DNA of 40,764 nucleotides from Phycisphaerales bacterium. Its GTDB lineage: Bacteria; Planctomycetota; Phycisphaerae; Phycisphaerales; UBA1924. The position numbers and the translations under genes are program-made. The stretch covers positions 1 through 40,764 of the forward strand of contig RECZ01000084.1 of assembly GCA_007693765.1 (NCBI GenBank). The letters are read 5' to 3'. Of this stretch, positions 1 through 7,046 are shown piece by piece; position 1 is the stretch's first letter, and each line of letters opens with the position of its first letter. The notes under the pieces were generated by a model. The model saw nothing but the letters and a program-made list of their open reading frames with translations. It did no database searches and was not told the origin of the DNA.

Positions 1-195
1 GGGCACGGATCGGCCGCAGAAGGATGATCATGCTCATTCCGATCAATACGACGCCAAAGACACCCATACCATACCGAGGATCGACGCCGCGGCGCAACGC
101 CCAATTCATAAAGAATATGATGGACATGATCGCGAGAAAAGTCGTGCAAACATAAGTCCACCACGCCGCGAATCGGGGCTGACTGTAGTGCCACT
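1..195. repeat. Direct repeat, copy 1 (matches 1335-1529)
   Basis: Bases 1-195 align with 1335-1529 at a constant offset of 1334 with no gaps. The first 55 bases are identical, and the rest shows scattered substitutions. Both copies are the 5' part of the same type of gene, so this is a tandem gene duplication rather than a mobile repeat. Confidence 0.85.
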
Positions 196-223
196 TCATC
201 AATTGAGAGAAGACGTCCTGCAT
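1..223 (-). CDS. Membrane zinc-ribbon protein, copy A (3' part cut by window edge)
   Basis: The first 74 residues are visible, starting MQDVFSQLMKWHYSQPRF, with two hydrophobic segments at about residues 20-38 and 52-70. The protein is nearly the same as the complete neighbour at 1108-1569 (shared stretch RRGVDPRYG, then VVLIGMSMIILLRPIRA), so the missing part probably carries the same CxxC..CxxC zinc ribbon and a last membrane segment. The ATG at 223 overlaps the TAA of the preceding small gene (TAATG), which suggests coupled translation. Function is unknown. Membrane location is inferred from hydrophobicity. Confidence 0.7.
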   Translation of the reverse strand, partial: MQDVFSQLMKWHYSQPRFAAWWTYVCTTFLAIMSIIFFMNWALRRGVDPRYGMGVFGVVLIGMSMIILLRPIRA

Positions 224-429
224 TATGATCCATCTCCGACGGGAGTATCGCAGGGAATGTCACTCAACGTGTTGACACAACAGTCATAAACCTCCTCCCA
301 TCGGTTCACGAAGTCGTTTGACTTGTCGATCTGCTCCAGGATCAAATCAGCGCACTTCCCATTATGCAACACCAAGCCGAAGAGAATGAGAAACGCGACG
401 ACAAAGTGCCCGTAGACAAAGTAGATCAT
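223..429 (-). CDS. Small membrane protein with YDCC motif (68 aa)
   Basis: A 68-residue protein starting MIYFVYGHFVVAFLIL, with one N-terminal membrane segment and a polar tail ending in RWEEVYDCCVNTLSDIPCD followed by TPVGDGS. The tail matches the end of the tiny protein at 1010-1111 (RWQGVYDCCVSTLSGQPCD), so the motif RWxxVYDCCVxTLSxxPCDxPV is conserved between two gene copies although their N-termini differ. That conservation, and the TAATG overlap with the next gene, support real coding despite the small size. Three cysteines (CC and C) might bind metal or form a disulfide. I do not recognise the family. Confidence 0.6.
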   Translation of the reverse strand: MIYFVYGHFVVAFLILFGLVLHNGKCADLILEQIDKSNDFVNRWEEVYDCCVNTLSDIPCDTPVGDGS

Positions 430-500
430 GGTAACCGCGGCCGGCACAGGCTGAGTGGAGTAGTACTCCCCCGTCGACCAGAATGGGTGCGGAGGACGGA

Positions 501-1010
501 TCACTGAAGCTCGCTGTACGCCGCGTACACACTCAACAGAATCCAGAACAGGCCGCCCGTGAAACACGCGGCCGCGCCGCTTGGACCCCACCAACCCGGA
601 CGGCCGACGACAGCGTGGTCCGCGCCGAGGTCCGCATCGCACGCGGGGCAACGGGGCGGCAGGGCGCGCAGCGACCCCCCGCCGTCATCTCCCGGATCGA
701 GCGTGTGCGAACACACGCGGCAGAGCAACGCCCTGCTGGAGCGGGCCTTGACAGGTCGCAAAACTATGCACAGCCCCACCCCGACGAAACTCGATCCGTA
801 CACAAACAAGCCTATTGGCAGGCTGTACCAAGGCAATAATTCATAGGCCATTCTATCTTGCATCGTACTTACGAGCATGTAAACCATCAGTTGGGTGAAA
901 CCGATGGCTCCGAGCACTATAGACATCGCGAGCAAAAAGTAGAGACCACGGGCGGCACGCCTCGGCTGGCGGAAGTACGAGCCGATAGGATCTGAGAGAA
1001 TGCTCGGCAT
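501..1010 (-). CDS. Membrane zinc-ribbon protein, type C (169 aa)
   Basis: Starts MPSILSDPIGSYFRQPRR. Two membrane segments lie at about residues 23-47 and 68-84, then a zinc ribbon (LCRVCSHTLDPG, then CPACDADLG) at about 93-127, then a C-terminal membrane segment near 145-163. The layout is the same as in the protein at 1108-1569, but the sequence is clearly diverged. The ATG at 1010 overlaps the TGA of the tiny gene at 1010-1111 (TGATG), so that start is preferred over upstream ATGs. The role is unknown. By analogy with other small zinc ribbons it may mediate protein contacts at the membrane (inference). Confidence 0.7.
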   Translation of the reverse strand: MPSILSDPIGSYFRQPRRAARGLYFLLAMSIVLGAIGFTQLMVYMLVSTMQDRMAYELLPWYSLPIGLFVYGSSFVGVGLCIVLRPVKARSSRALLCRVCSHTLDPGDDGGGSLRALPPRCPACDADLGADHAVVGRPGWWGPSGAAACFTGGLFWILLSVYAAYSELQ

Positions 1011-1111
1011 CACGGGCTCCCGTTGACGGGTGGATCGCACGGCTGGCCGCTTAGCGTGCTGACGCAGCAATCGTAGACTCCTTGCCATCTCTCATTCCAG
1101 CCTCCGCTCAC
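1010..1111 (-). CDS. Tiny YDCC-motif protein (33 aa, GTG start)
   Basis: A 33-residue reading frame starting at a GTG that overlaps the TGA of the gene before it (GTGA), and ending in a TGA that overlaps the ATG of the gene after it (TGATG). It holds RWQGVYDCCVSTLSGQPCD, matching the tail of the 68-aa protein at 223-429, but lacks that protein's membrane segment. It is either a short real peptide or a shortened copy kept as a translational coupler. The double overlap and the conserved tail argue for translation. Confidence 0.5.
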   Translation of the reverse strand: MSGGWNERWQGVYDCCVSTLSGQPCDPPVNGSP

Positions 1112-1569
1112 TCGGGAAGGAACACGAAAAACGCGAGCCAGATGAGCCCCCAGAACAGCAAGGGCCACGCGACACGCGCGCGCCACACTCCCAAGCCACG
1201 GACGACGGCGTGCGGCGCCGCGAGGTCCGCGCTGCACGATGGGCAAGTGGCCGCGAGAGCAACCCGGGACTCTCCGTCGCCATCCGGATCGAGCACGTGC
1301 GAACAACGGCGACAGAGCCTCGCCGCCGGCGAACGGGCACGGATCGGCCGCAGAAGGATGATCATGCTCATTCCGATCAATACGACGCCGAGGACGCCCG
1401 CACCATACCGAGGATCGACGCCGCGGCCCACCACCGATTGCACAACAAACACGATGATCACGATCGTGAGAAAAGACGTGCAAACATAAGTCCACCACGC
1501 CGCGAATCGGGGCTGGAGGTAATGCCATCGGATCAGCGGGTCGAAAATATTTGGCGCCATGCGTCGCAT
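1108..1569 (-). CDS. Membrane zinc-ribbon protein, type B (153 aa)
   Basis: Starts MRRMAPNIFDPLIRWHYL; an internal ATG at 1560 is an alternative start. Two membrane segments (about residues 25-45 and 58-74) are followed by a zinc ribbon, LCRRCSHVLDPDGDG then CPSCSADLAAPH (about 86-120), and a final hydrophobic segment ending in FLPE. The first half is almost the same as the partial gene at 1-223. The stop overlaps the GTG of the next small gene. All genes from 2073 to 1 run on the minus strand with short gaps or overlaps, so they probably form one transcript. Function unknown. Confidence 0.7.
   Translation of the reverse strand: MRRMAPNIFDPLIRWHYLQPRFAAWWTYVCTSFLTIVIIVFVVQSVVGRGVDPRYGAGVLGVVLIGMSMIILLRPIRARSPAARLCRRCSHVLDPDGDGESRVALAATCPSCSADLAAPHAVVRGLGVWRARVAWPLLFWGLIWLAFFVFLPE
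1335..1529. repeat. Direct repeat, copy 2 (matches 1-195)
   Basis: Second copy of the duplicated gene segment, inside the complete zinc-ribbon gene at 1108-1569. The alignment has no insertion or deletion, and reading frame is kept in both copies. Confidence 0.85.
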
Positions 1570-1602
1570 TCATTCCCATTAACTGTAAAAGAACCATTTC
1601 GA

Positions 1603-2073
1603 TCATCGGAAGGCGACAGAAAGTGCCAAGGTCGCCGCAACAATAATAAACAAAATGCCGATAATAAATGGTGGGTACGCCGACGCCAAGTTCACGACGG
1701 GGAACTCTCGCACATCATGGCCATCACGCGATAGCATAAGGCCGCACTCCGGACACGCCGCGAGCGACTTCGTGCCGCCGATGTCATACCCACATCTCAC
1801 GCATCGATCTGTTCTGACAAGAGTGCTTGATGGCGTATAATAGTAATACACACCGGCAGCGGCGCTACAAAAACCGAAGAACGCCATGGCCGCTGCCCGA
1901 AACATGGTCGCATGGCTCGGGCCAACGGCGTCCTCCGCAACCAAATGAGGCAAGACGCCAAACAGAAACAACGCACAAACAACGCCGACCACACAAAAGA
2001 GGATAGCAGGCCACGACGCCTCGAATCGCGGATGCACTCCTTTGCCATTACGCCAAACCCATCGCCGTATCAT
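1603..2073 (-). CDS. Membrane protein with zinc ribbon (156 aa)
   Basis: Starts MIRRWVWRNGKGVHPRF. Membrane segments lie at about residues 22-40 and 58-75. A zinc ribbon CVRCGYDIGG..CPECG (about 92-113) follows, and a last membrane segment sits near 137-153. The CxxCGYDxxG..CPECG form is common in planctomycete membrane proteins of unknown role (known from the family; not searched here). A GAAGGG sequence about 7 bases before the ATG may be its ribosome binding site. It is the first gene of the minus-strand cassette running off the left edge. Confidence 0.65.
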   Translation of the reverse strand: MIRRWVWRNGKGVHPRFEASWPAILFCVVGVVCALFLFGVLPHLVAEDAVGPSHATMFRAAAMAFFGFCSAAAGVYYYYTPSSTLVRTDRCVRCGYDIGGTKSLAACPECGLMLSRDGHDVREFPVVNLASAYPPFIIGILFIIVAATLALSVAFR

Positions 2074-2210
2074 CTGCGAACCCTTCGATGCGAGTGAAAA
2101 CCGACCACAACGAGACGCTTTGTCCGACAGAATCAGAAAAGCTGCTCTAGTGTTGCAGCCGGGCGGATCTTTGCTGTATGGCCCATCGGAAGGCCACCTT
2201 TCTGCGCGCC

Positions 2211-2240
2211 ATAGTAACCGGTCCCTCGCCGGTGAAGCAA
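2211..2240 (-). promoter_or_regulatory. Possible sigma70-type promoter for the 2073 gene
   Basis: On the minus strand TTGCTT (2240-2235) is followed after 18 bases by TACTAT (2216-2211). Transcription would start near 2204, giving a leader of about 130 bases. The spacer contains the inverted pair ACCGG/CCGGT. Support is by consensus only. Confidence 0.3.
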
Positions 2241-2294
2241 GACCCTTGTGCGTGAAAGTTGAATGTTTTCTCCCCACGGCGGCCGCATCTCTTC

Positions 2295-2369
2295 GGTGGG
2301 ACGGCTCTCCGAGCCGTCGCTCTTCAGTTCTCGGTGAGCAGAAGACACGGCTCGGAGAGCCGTGCCACC
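2295..2369. repeat. Palindromic repeat unit 1
   Basis: The unit begins GGTGGGACGGCTCTCCGAGC and ends in the inverted form GGCTCGGAGAGCCGTGCCACC minus its first base, with a 30-base middle (GCTCTTCAGTTCTCGGTGAG and flanks). Its ends are inverted repeats of each other, and each end also holds its own small palindrome (CGGCTC..GAGCCG). The next unit is nearly the same, and a related element lies at 26679-26829. Confidence 0.8.
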
Positions 2370-2388
2370 TCTGAAAGCCCACTTCTTC

Positions 2389-2463
2389 GGTAGGACGGCT
2401 CGCCGAGCCGTCGCTCTTCAGTTCTCGGTGAGCAGAAGACACGGCTCGGCGAGCCGTGCCACC
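2389..2463. repeat. Palindromic repeat unit 2
   Basis: Second tandem unit, same middle sequence as unit 1. The palindrome centre reads CGGCTCGCCGAGCCG here instead of CGGCTCTCCGAGCCG, and the far end carries the matching change (CTCGGCGAGCCG). This paired change keeps the stem intact. The interval 2074-2476 holds no gene I can support; besides the possible promoter it consists of these two units. Confidence 0.8.
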
Positions 2464-2476
2464 TTAAGAGCCGCGC

Positions 2477-3295
2477 TCAGCGCAGCTCCACCGACCAGTA
2501 CGCGTTGTCGAGGAACGCCTTCCACGAGGCGTACTTTTCCTGACCCAGCCGCAGGGCGATCATGGGGTTGCGCTTGGGGCGCACGGGCTTGATGCGCAGG
2601 GTCATGCTCGCCTGTTCGGGCGTGCGCCCGCCCTTGCGGGCGTTGCAGCGGACGCAGGCGCAGACGAGGTTCTCCCACGAGTCCTGCCCGCCCTGGGCGC
2701 GGGGGATGACGTGGTCGATCGAGAGCTCGTTGGTGGGGAAGCCGGCGCCGCAGTACTGGCAGCGGTTGCGGTCGCGGGCGAAGAGGTTGCGCCGGTTGAG
2801 CTTGACGTGCTGCTGGGGCAGGCGGTCGTAGCCGAAGAGGCGCACGACCTTGGGCACGGCCACCTCGAAGCGCACGGTGCGCACCCAGTCGTGGCGCTCG
2901 GCCTCGTACTGGCGGTGCAGTTCGCTGATCTCCGTCCACGATTCGAAGTCGTACGACAGGTACTGGCCGTTGTCGATGTGGATGACCTCGGCGAGGTCGC
3001 ACGCCAGCATCGCGAAGGCGCGGCGGGCGGAGATCACCCGCACGGCCATGTACAGCTTGTTGAGCACCAGCACCTTGGCGTCGAGCCCGGCGTTGCCGCG
3101 CATCGCCGCGAGGGCCGCGGCGGGGCAGTCATCGGCGAATCCGTGTTGGAGCGGGCCGGCGAGGGTCGCCGCTGGGGCGGCCTCCGAGGGGGCGTCACCG
3201 GGGGCGCCGGGGGCGCCGGGGGCGTGGGCGGCGCGTGACGGTGCGACAGCGCCGGCGGTTCGTTCGCGTCGTGCTGGCTTGTGACGAGCCGACAT
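2477..3295 (-). CDS. HNH endonuclease (272 aa)
   Basis: An HNH domain lies in the C-terminal half. CQYCGAGF supplies the first Cys pair, SIDHVIPRAQGG holds the DH catalytic pair, and CVRCNARKGGRTP holds the second Cys pair and Asn. The N-terminal 70 residues are rich in Ala, Pro and Gly and probably disordered. The middle part (VLVLNKLYMAVRVISARRA) is typical of stand-alone HNH proteins common in planctomycetes and cyanobacteria. Start: ATG 3295 is preferred because GAGACT lies six bases upstream, as in other candidate leaderless starts here; ATG 3103 is the alternative and would remove the low-complexity part. The target is unknown, and no toxin or restriction partner is adjacent. It is transcribed divergently from the M16 peptidase. 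Confidence 0.85.
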   Translation of the reverse strand: MSARHKPARRERTAGAVAPSRAAHAPGAPGAPGDAPSEAAPAATLAGPLQHGFADDCPAAALAAMRGNAGLDAKVLVLNKLYMAVRVISARRAFAMLACDLAEVIHIDNGQYLSYDFESWTEISELHRQYEAERHDWVRTVRFEVAVPKVVRLFGYDRLPQQHVKLNRRNLFARDRNRCQYCGAGFPTNELSIDHVIPRAQGGQDSWENLVCACVRCNARKGGRTPEQASMTLRIKPVRPKRNPMIALRLGQEKYASWKAFLDNAYWSVELR

Positions 3296-3301
3296 GCGAG
3301 C

Positions 3302-3307
3302 AGTCTC
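3302..3307 (-). promoter_or_regulatory. -10-like element before the HNH gene
   Basis: GAGACT on the minus strand, six bases before the ATG at 3295. The context GAGACTGCTCGC-ATG closely resembles TAGACTGCCCGC-ATG before the divergent M16 gene. If used, the transcript would begin at or next to the start codon. Confidence 0.4.
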
Positions 3308-3483
3308 CGAAGCGAGAGCGCCCGCGAGGTCGCCGGGGGCGCTCGGGTTTCCCCGCGGGACCGGGGGGCCGGGGTCCGGGGGGGGTTCGTGAACAGTACG
3401 GCGGCGGCGCCCGGGAAGCAACGCCGGGCGTGTTCAGGGGGTGCGAAGACGGGCGACTCCGGGTGGTCTCGCGGAGCGGGGCG

Positions 3484-3489
3484 TAGACT
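3484..3489 (+). promoter_or_regulatory. -10-like element before the M16 gene
   Basis: TAGACT ends six bases before the ATG at 3496, and there is no Shine-Dalgarno sequence. This spacing places the transcription start at the start codon (leaderless). No convincing -35 hexamer is visible. Confidence 0.45.
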
Positions 3490-3495
3490 GCCCGC

Positions 3496-4719
3496 ATGCC
3501 AGTCGAGTTCCGCCACGAGACGTTGCCCAACGGGCTCACGATCATCGCCGAGGTCGATCCGGAGGCGCACTCCGCCGCGTCCGGGTTCTTTGTGCGCACG
3601 GGCGCCCGCGATGAGCCGTCGGAGGTGATGGGCGTCTCGCACTTCCTCGAGCACATGATGTTCAAGGGCACGGCCCGGCGCAGCGCCGAGGACGTCAACC
3701 GTGAGTTCGACGAGATCGGCGCCAACTACAACGCCTACACCAGCAGCGAGATCACCTGCTTCCACGCCCAGGTGCTGCCCGAGCGGCTGGGGCAGGCCAA
3801 CGACATCCTCGCCGACATCCTCCGCCCCGCGCTCCGCGAGAGCGACTTCGACACCGAGAAGGGCGTGATCCTCGAAGAGATCGCCATGTACCGCGACGAA
3901 CCCTTCTGGGTGCTCTACGAGCGCGTCGTCGAGGAGCGCTACAACGGCGCCCCCCTCGCCCACCGCGTGCTGGGCACCAACGAGACCGTCGGCGCCATGA
4001 CGCAGGCGCAGATGCGCGCGTACTTCGAGCAGCGCTACTCGGCGGACAACACCGTCGTCGCGCTCGCCGGCAAGATCGACTTCGAGGCCTGCGTCGAGCA
4101 GTTCGCCGGCCTCTGCAAGGATTGGCGCGCCACCAAGCCGCACCGCGACACCAGCGCCCCGCCGCCCCGCGCCGCCGAGTTCGTCGAGGAGAGCGAGCAG
4201 TTCACAAGGGCGTACTGGATCATGCTCGCCCAGGCGCCCGCGCTCGAGGACGATCGGCGCTACGCCGCGGCGATGCTGGCGCACATCCTCGGCGGCCCCG
4301 CCAACAGCCGCCTGCACTGGGCCCTGCTCGAGACGGGCCTCGCGGAGGAGGCCCAGGCCGCGTACGACCCCCACGACGGCTGCGGCGACTACTTCGTCTA
4401 CGCCTCGTGCGACCCCGCCCGCGCCGACGAGGTGCGCACCGTGATCGACCGCGAGATCGAGGGGCTGATCGAGACCGTCAGCGAGCAGGACCTCGAACGC
4501 CTGCGCAACAAGAGCGCCGCCGCCCTCACCCTCGCCGGCGAACGCCCCGGCGGACGCATGCAGCGCATCGGTCGCCTGTGGACATACCTACACGCCCACC
4601 GCACGCTGGAGGAAGAACTGGACGCGATCATGCGCGTCACCCTCGACGACGTGCGCGCGGTGCACGAGGCGTTCCCGTTCTCCCCGCGCTGCGTCGGCCT
4701 GCTCCGCCCCAAAGCGTGA
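3496..4719 (+). CDS. M16 family zinc metallopeptidase (407 aa)
   Basis: The inverted zinc motif HFLEH is at residues 49-53, within SHFLEHMMFKGT. The third ligand is probably E127 or E128 in VILEEIAMYRDEP, the usual 75 or so residues further on. The sequence around EIGANYNAYTSSE is typical of the mitochondrial-processing-peptidase-like branch of M16 (PqqL/YmxG type). Length 407 fits a protein with one active N-terminal half and one inactive C-terminal half. No signal peptide is seen, so it is probably cytoplasmic. It may degrade or trim peptides (family knowledge). It stands alone between a divergent and a convergent gene. Confidence 0.9.
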   Translation: MPVEFRHETLPNGLTIIAEVDPEAHSAASGFFVRTGARDEPSEVMGVSHFLEHMMFKGTARRSAEDVNREFDEIGANYNAYTSSEITCFHAQVLPERLGQANDILADILRPALRESDFDTEKGVILEEIAMYRDEPFWVLYERVVEERYNGAPLAHRVLGTNETVGAMTQAQMRAYFEQRYSADNTVVALAGKIDFEACVEQFAGLCKDWRATKPHRDTSAPPPRAAEFVEESEQFTRAYWIMLAQAPALEDDRRYAAAMLAHILGGPANSRLHWALLETGLAEEAQAAYDPHDGCGDYFVYASCDPARADEVRTVIDREIEGLIETVSEQDLERLRNKSAAALTLAGERPGGRMQRIGRLWTYLHAHRTLEEELDAIMRVTLDDVRAVHEAFPFSPRCVGLLRPKA

Positions 4720-4807
4720 GCGCCGCCGGTCGGGTCACACGAATTTGGAACTTGTGCATTGCCGCGGGCACGACGTGGACGTCCGGGGGGCTTCCGGGGG
4801 GGCGCCG

Positions 4808-5395
4808 TCAGCGGGCGCCGAGCGCCGTGCGCACACGCTCGGCGGCTTTCACGATCTCTTCGTTCGCCGTGGCGCACGATCGACGCCACGCGGTGCGTAC
4901 GGCCCAGGGCAGGGGGAGCACCGTCAGCGGCATGTACCACCACCACGTCGGCACCGCCCGGGTGAAGCCCGGGAAGTACGTCGAGAGCATCGAGTCCGTC
5001 AGCCACACGCCGGGCCAGATCACGAACACCAGCGTGACGACGGTCACCGCGGGCATCAGCGGCAGCAGGCGCACGCGGTAGACGATCTCGCTCTCGCCGG
5101 GGCTCGCGGTATCGGGGCGGGCCTCGCCGACGAGTTCGCGGTCGAAGAGTTCGCCGAAGATGCGCAGGCGGAAGGATTGGCCATCATCACCCGCGCGAAG
5201 GCCGGGCATGTCGCCCTTGCGGGCCGCGCGATCGAGACGCTCGAAGACGGCGTCCGGCGCAACCGGGACGCGCACCGGATCGGGCGTGTGTGCACGGGCG
5301 CTGGGCTTCGGGGCGGCCGCGACGGCTGCGCCGTCGGCTGGGTCCGCTGCGGGGGCGTCTGCGGTCGCGTGATCGTCGTCTGTGGTCAGTGGCAC
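4808..5395 (-). CDS. Hypothetical membrane protein (195 aa, GTG start)
   Basis: The first 50 residues are rich in Ala, Pro and Asp and look disordered. A short soluble part follows (VFERLDRAARKGDMPGLRAG). Two membrane segments follow, around LLPLMPAVTVVTLVFVIWPG (about residues 107-128) and WWWYMPLTVLPLPWAV (about 150-166), then a basic-acidic C-terminal helix. It converges with the M16 gene. I do not recognise a family. The GTG at 5395 is the only start that keeps the whole frame; a later start would lose only the low-complexity part. Confidence 0.6.
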   Translation of the reverse strand: MPLTTDDDHATADAPAADPADGAAVAAAPKPSARAHTPDPVRVPVAPDAVFERLDRAARKGDMPGLRAGDDGQSFRLRIFGELFDRELVGEARPDTASPGESEIVYRVRLLPLMPAVTVVTLVFVIWPGVWLTDSMLSTYFPGFTRAVPTWWWYMPLTVLPLPWAVRTAWRRSCATANEEIVKAAERVRTALGAR

Positions 5396-5556
5396 CGGAA
5401 TGGCTCGTAATGGTTCATACGGGGGCCGGAAGGTCCGAGAACGTGGGGGATGGCGATCGACGCCCTGTGCGGCGTCTGCGGAGTGTATCGGGCGAACTGC
5501 AGAGAACCTGTCGTTTGCCTACCCCGGGCTCGGAGCGCGGCAATACTTCATGCCGC

Positions 5557-6156
5557 ATGACGCACGACTCACCACACGACAGTACCCCCGCCGACCGCGG
5601 CGTGTTCGCAGGATTCCCCGCCCGCTCGGGGTCGCCCGCGTCCGTCGGCGCCCCGGCGCTGCGGCTCGTGGGCGCCGACGCGTGCACGGCTGACAACGTG
5701 TCGTCGCGGCCCGACCCCGAGGCGACGCGGGCGGCGCGGTGGCGCATCCGACGCGAGAACGAGCTCGCCGCGGCGTTGGCGAACATGCCTCACGACGATG
5801 CGCGCCGGCTCTTCGCGGTGCGCGTGGCGGAGACGCTCGACGGCGGGCGGTCGGCGATCCTGCGCCCGGAGCGGCGCGACCGGCTGCTGCGCATCGCGCA
5901 CATGCTCGGGGTGCGCCCCTTCGACGCCAACCTGGTCATCGCCATCGTGCAGGACGGCGCCCGCCGCGGCGCCATCGCCACGGGCGACGCGCCGCGCCCC
6001 GCCGACGCCGTCGTGCGCCCGGCGCAGCGGCAGGACACAGAACGCGCCGGCGCCGAAGGGCGCCGCACGCGCGACCCCGCCTTCCTGCAGGCGATCGGCG
6101 CGCTGGCGTTGGGTGTGCTGCTGCTGGCGCTGCTGATCCGCTGGATCGGCGCCTGA
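5557..6156 (+). CDS. Hypothetical protein with C-terminal membrane anchor (199 aa)
   Basis: Starts MTHDSPHDSTPADRGV. A charged helical part at about residues 65-140 contains RRENELAAALANMPHDDARR and RLLRIAHMLGVRPFDANLV. A single hydrophobic segment at the very end (ALALGVLLLALLIRWIGA) suggests a tail-anchored protein. AATACT lies nine bases before the ATG, another possible near-leaderless start. The first 50 residues are low complexity. No family recognised. Confidence 0.6.
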   Translation: MTHDSPHDSTPADRGVFAGFPARSGSPASVGAPALRLVGADACTADNVSSRPDPEATRAARWRIRRENELAAALANMPHDDARRLFAVRVAETLDGGRSAILRPERRDRLLRIAHMLGVRPFDANLVIAIVQDGARRGAIATGDAPRPADAVVRPAQRQDTERAGAEGRRTRDPAFLQAIGALALGVLLLALLIRWIGA

Positions 6157-6230
6157 CGGCCACGCACGCCGGGCCCGCCCCCTACCATCACAAAATCTCG
6201 CACACATACGCCGGAAGGAGGCGAACCCCC

Positions 6231-6698
6231 ATGCCACTCATCGAGCCGAGCAAGAAGGCCCCCGCGTTCACGCTCAAGGATCAAGAAGGCAAGACACACA
6301 AGCTCAGCGACGCCGCCGGCAAGCACGTGGTGCTGTACTTCTATCCCAAGGACGACACCTCCGGCTGCACCAAGCAGGCGTGCCAGTTCCGCGACGACCT
6401 GCCGAAGTTCAAGAAGGCCAAGGCCGTGGTGCTGGGCGTCAGCCCCGACGACGAGATCAGCCACGCCCGGTTCGCCGCCAAGCACAACCTGAACTTCACG
6501 CTGCTCGCCGACCCCGGCTCGAAGGTCTGCGAGAAGTACGGCGTGTGGCAGGAGAAGTCCATGTACGGGCGCACGTACATGGGCGTGGTGCGCACGACAT
6601 ACCTGATCGGGCCCGACGGCAAGGTCGTGCGACGCTGGGACAAGGTGAAGGTGCCCGGTCACGCGGAGGACGTTCTGGGCGAGTTGGCCTCCCGCTGA
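6231..6698 (+). CDS. bcp: Thioredoxin-dependent peroxiredoxin Bcp (155 aa)
   Basis: A complete AhpC/TSA-type peroxiredoxin of the BCP/PrxQ group, of usual length. The peroxidatic cysteine is C46 in DDTSGCTKQACQF, with the likely resolving cysteine C51 five residues on, as in PrxQ proteins. KAPAFTLKDQEG and YFYPKDDT are also typical. It reduces hydrogen peroxide and organic or lipid hydroperoxides in the cytoplasm using thioredoxin (family knowledge). A strong Shine-Dalgarno (GGAAGGAGG) lies 11 bases before the ATG, in contrast to many other genes in this window. Confidence 0.95.
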   Translation: MPLIEPSKKAPAFTLKDQEGKTHKLSDAAGKHVVLYFYPKDDTSGCTKQACQFRDDLPKFKKAKAVVLGVSPDDEISHARFAAKHNLNFTLLADPGSKVCEKYGVWQEKSMYGRTYMGVVRTTYLIGPDGKVVRRWDKVKVPGHAEDVLGELASR

Positions 6699-6861
6699 CG
6701 GGCCCGGGGGCGGTCGCTTCGCTCGCCGCCCATCGTCGCCGCCGATGACGGGCGGCCTCGGAATGCCCCTCGCCTACGTGTAAATTCTCCCGCCGTGTCG
6801 GGAAAAACCCCGAGACGTATCGCGAATAAATAAATCTTGCTTCGGACTATAGTTTCTCTTG

Positions 6862-6897
6862 TTGGCGCGACGGGTCTTTCGGTAAAATGTCGCCAAC
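6862..6897 (+). promoter_or_regulatory. Possible promoter with overlapping inverted repeat
   Basis: TTGGCG (6862-6867) and TAAAAT (6883-6888) are 15 bases apart. The inverted pair GTTGGCGCGAC (6861-6871) and GTCGCCAAC (6889-6897) brackets them and pairs apart from one extra base. It could be an operator or a transcribed hairpin. Nothing downstream codes for protein before the terminator at 7005-7046. Confidence 0.3.
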
Positions 6898-7004
6898 TCG
6901 TCTCTCCCCGCACAGTGGTGGGCACGCACGATAGCCGCCCGCCACCGGCCCCCGCGGGTTGACTATTACTTGTGCAGGGTTGACCGCAAATCGCGGACAC
7001 GTGA

Positions 7005-7046
7005 GCGGGCGTCGTCGGGCTTTCCGGCGACGCCCGTTCGTTTTTT
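7005..7046 (+). terminator. Rho-independent terminator
   Basis: The arms GCGGGCGTCG (7005-7014) and CGACGCCCGT (7028-7037) pair over nine to ten bases around a short loop, followed by TTCG and six T. It lies about 310 bases after bcp, so it ends either a long bcp 3' region or a separate small RNA begun near 6890. The stretch 6699-7344 holds no protein gene I can support. Confidence 0.75.

Noticed and set aside
1603-2442. Longer N-terminal extension of the zinc-ribbon gene, up to 2442
   Set aside because: The extra part translates the palindromic repeats and has no protein-like character. The start at 2073 with a possible ribosome binding site is more reasonable.
2133-2442. Similar short reading frames (both starting MSSAHRELKSDGS) on the minus strand
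   Set aside because: They are translations of the two palindromic repeat units; their similarity is explained by the DNA repeat.
2295-2463. CRISPR array
   Set aside because: Only two units, internally palindromic and directly adjacent, with no unique spacers of constant length and no cas genes.
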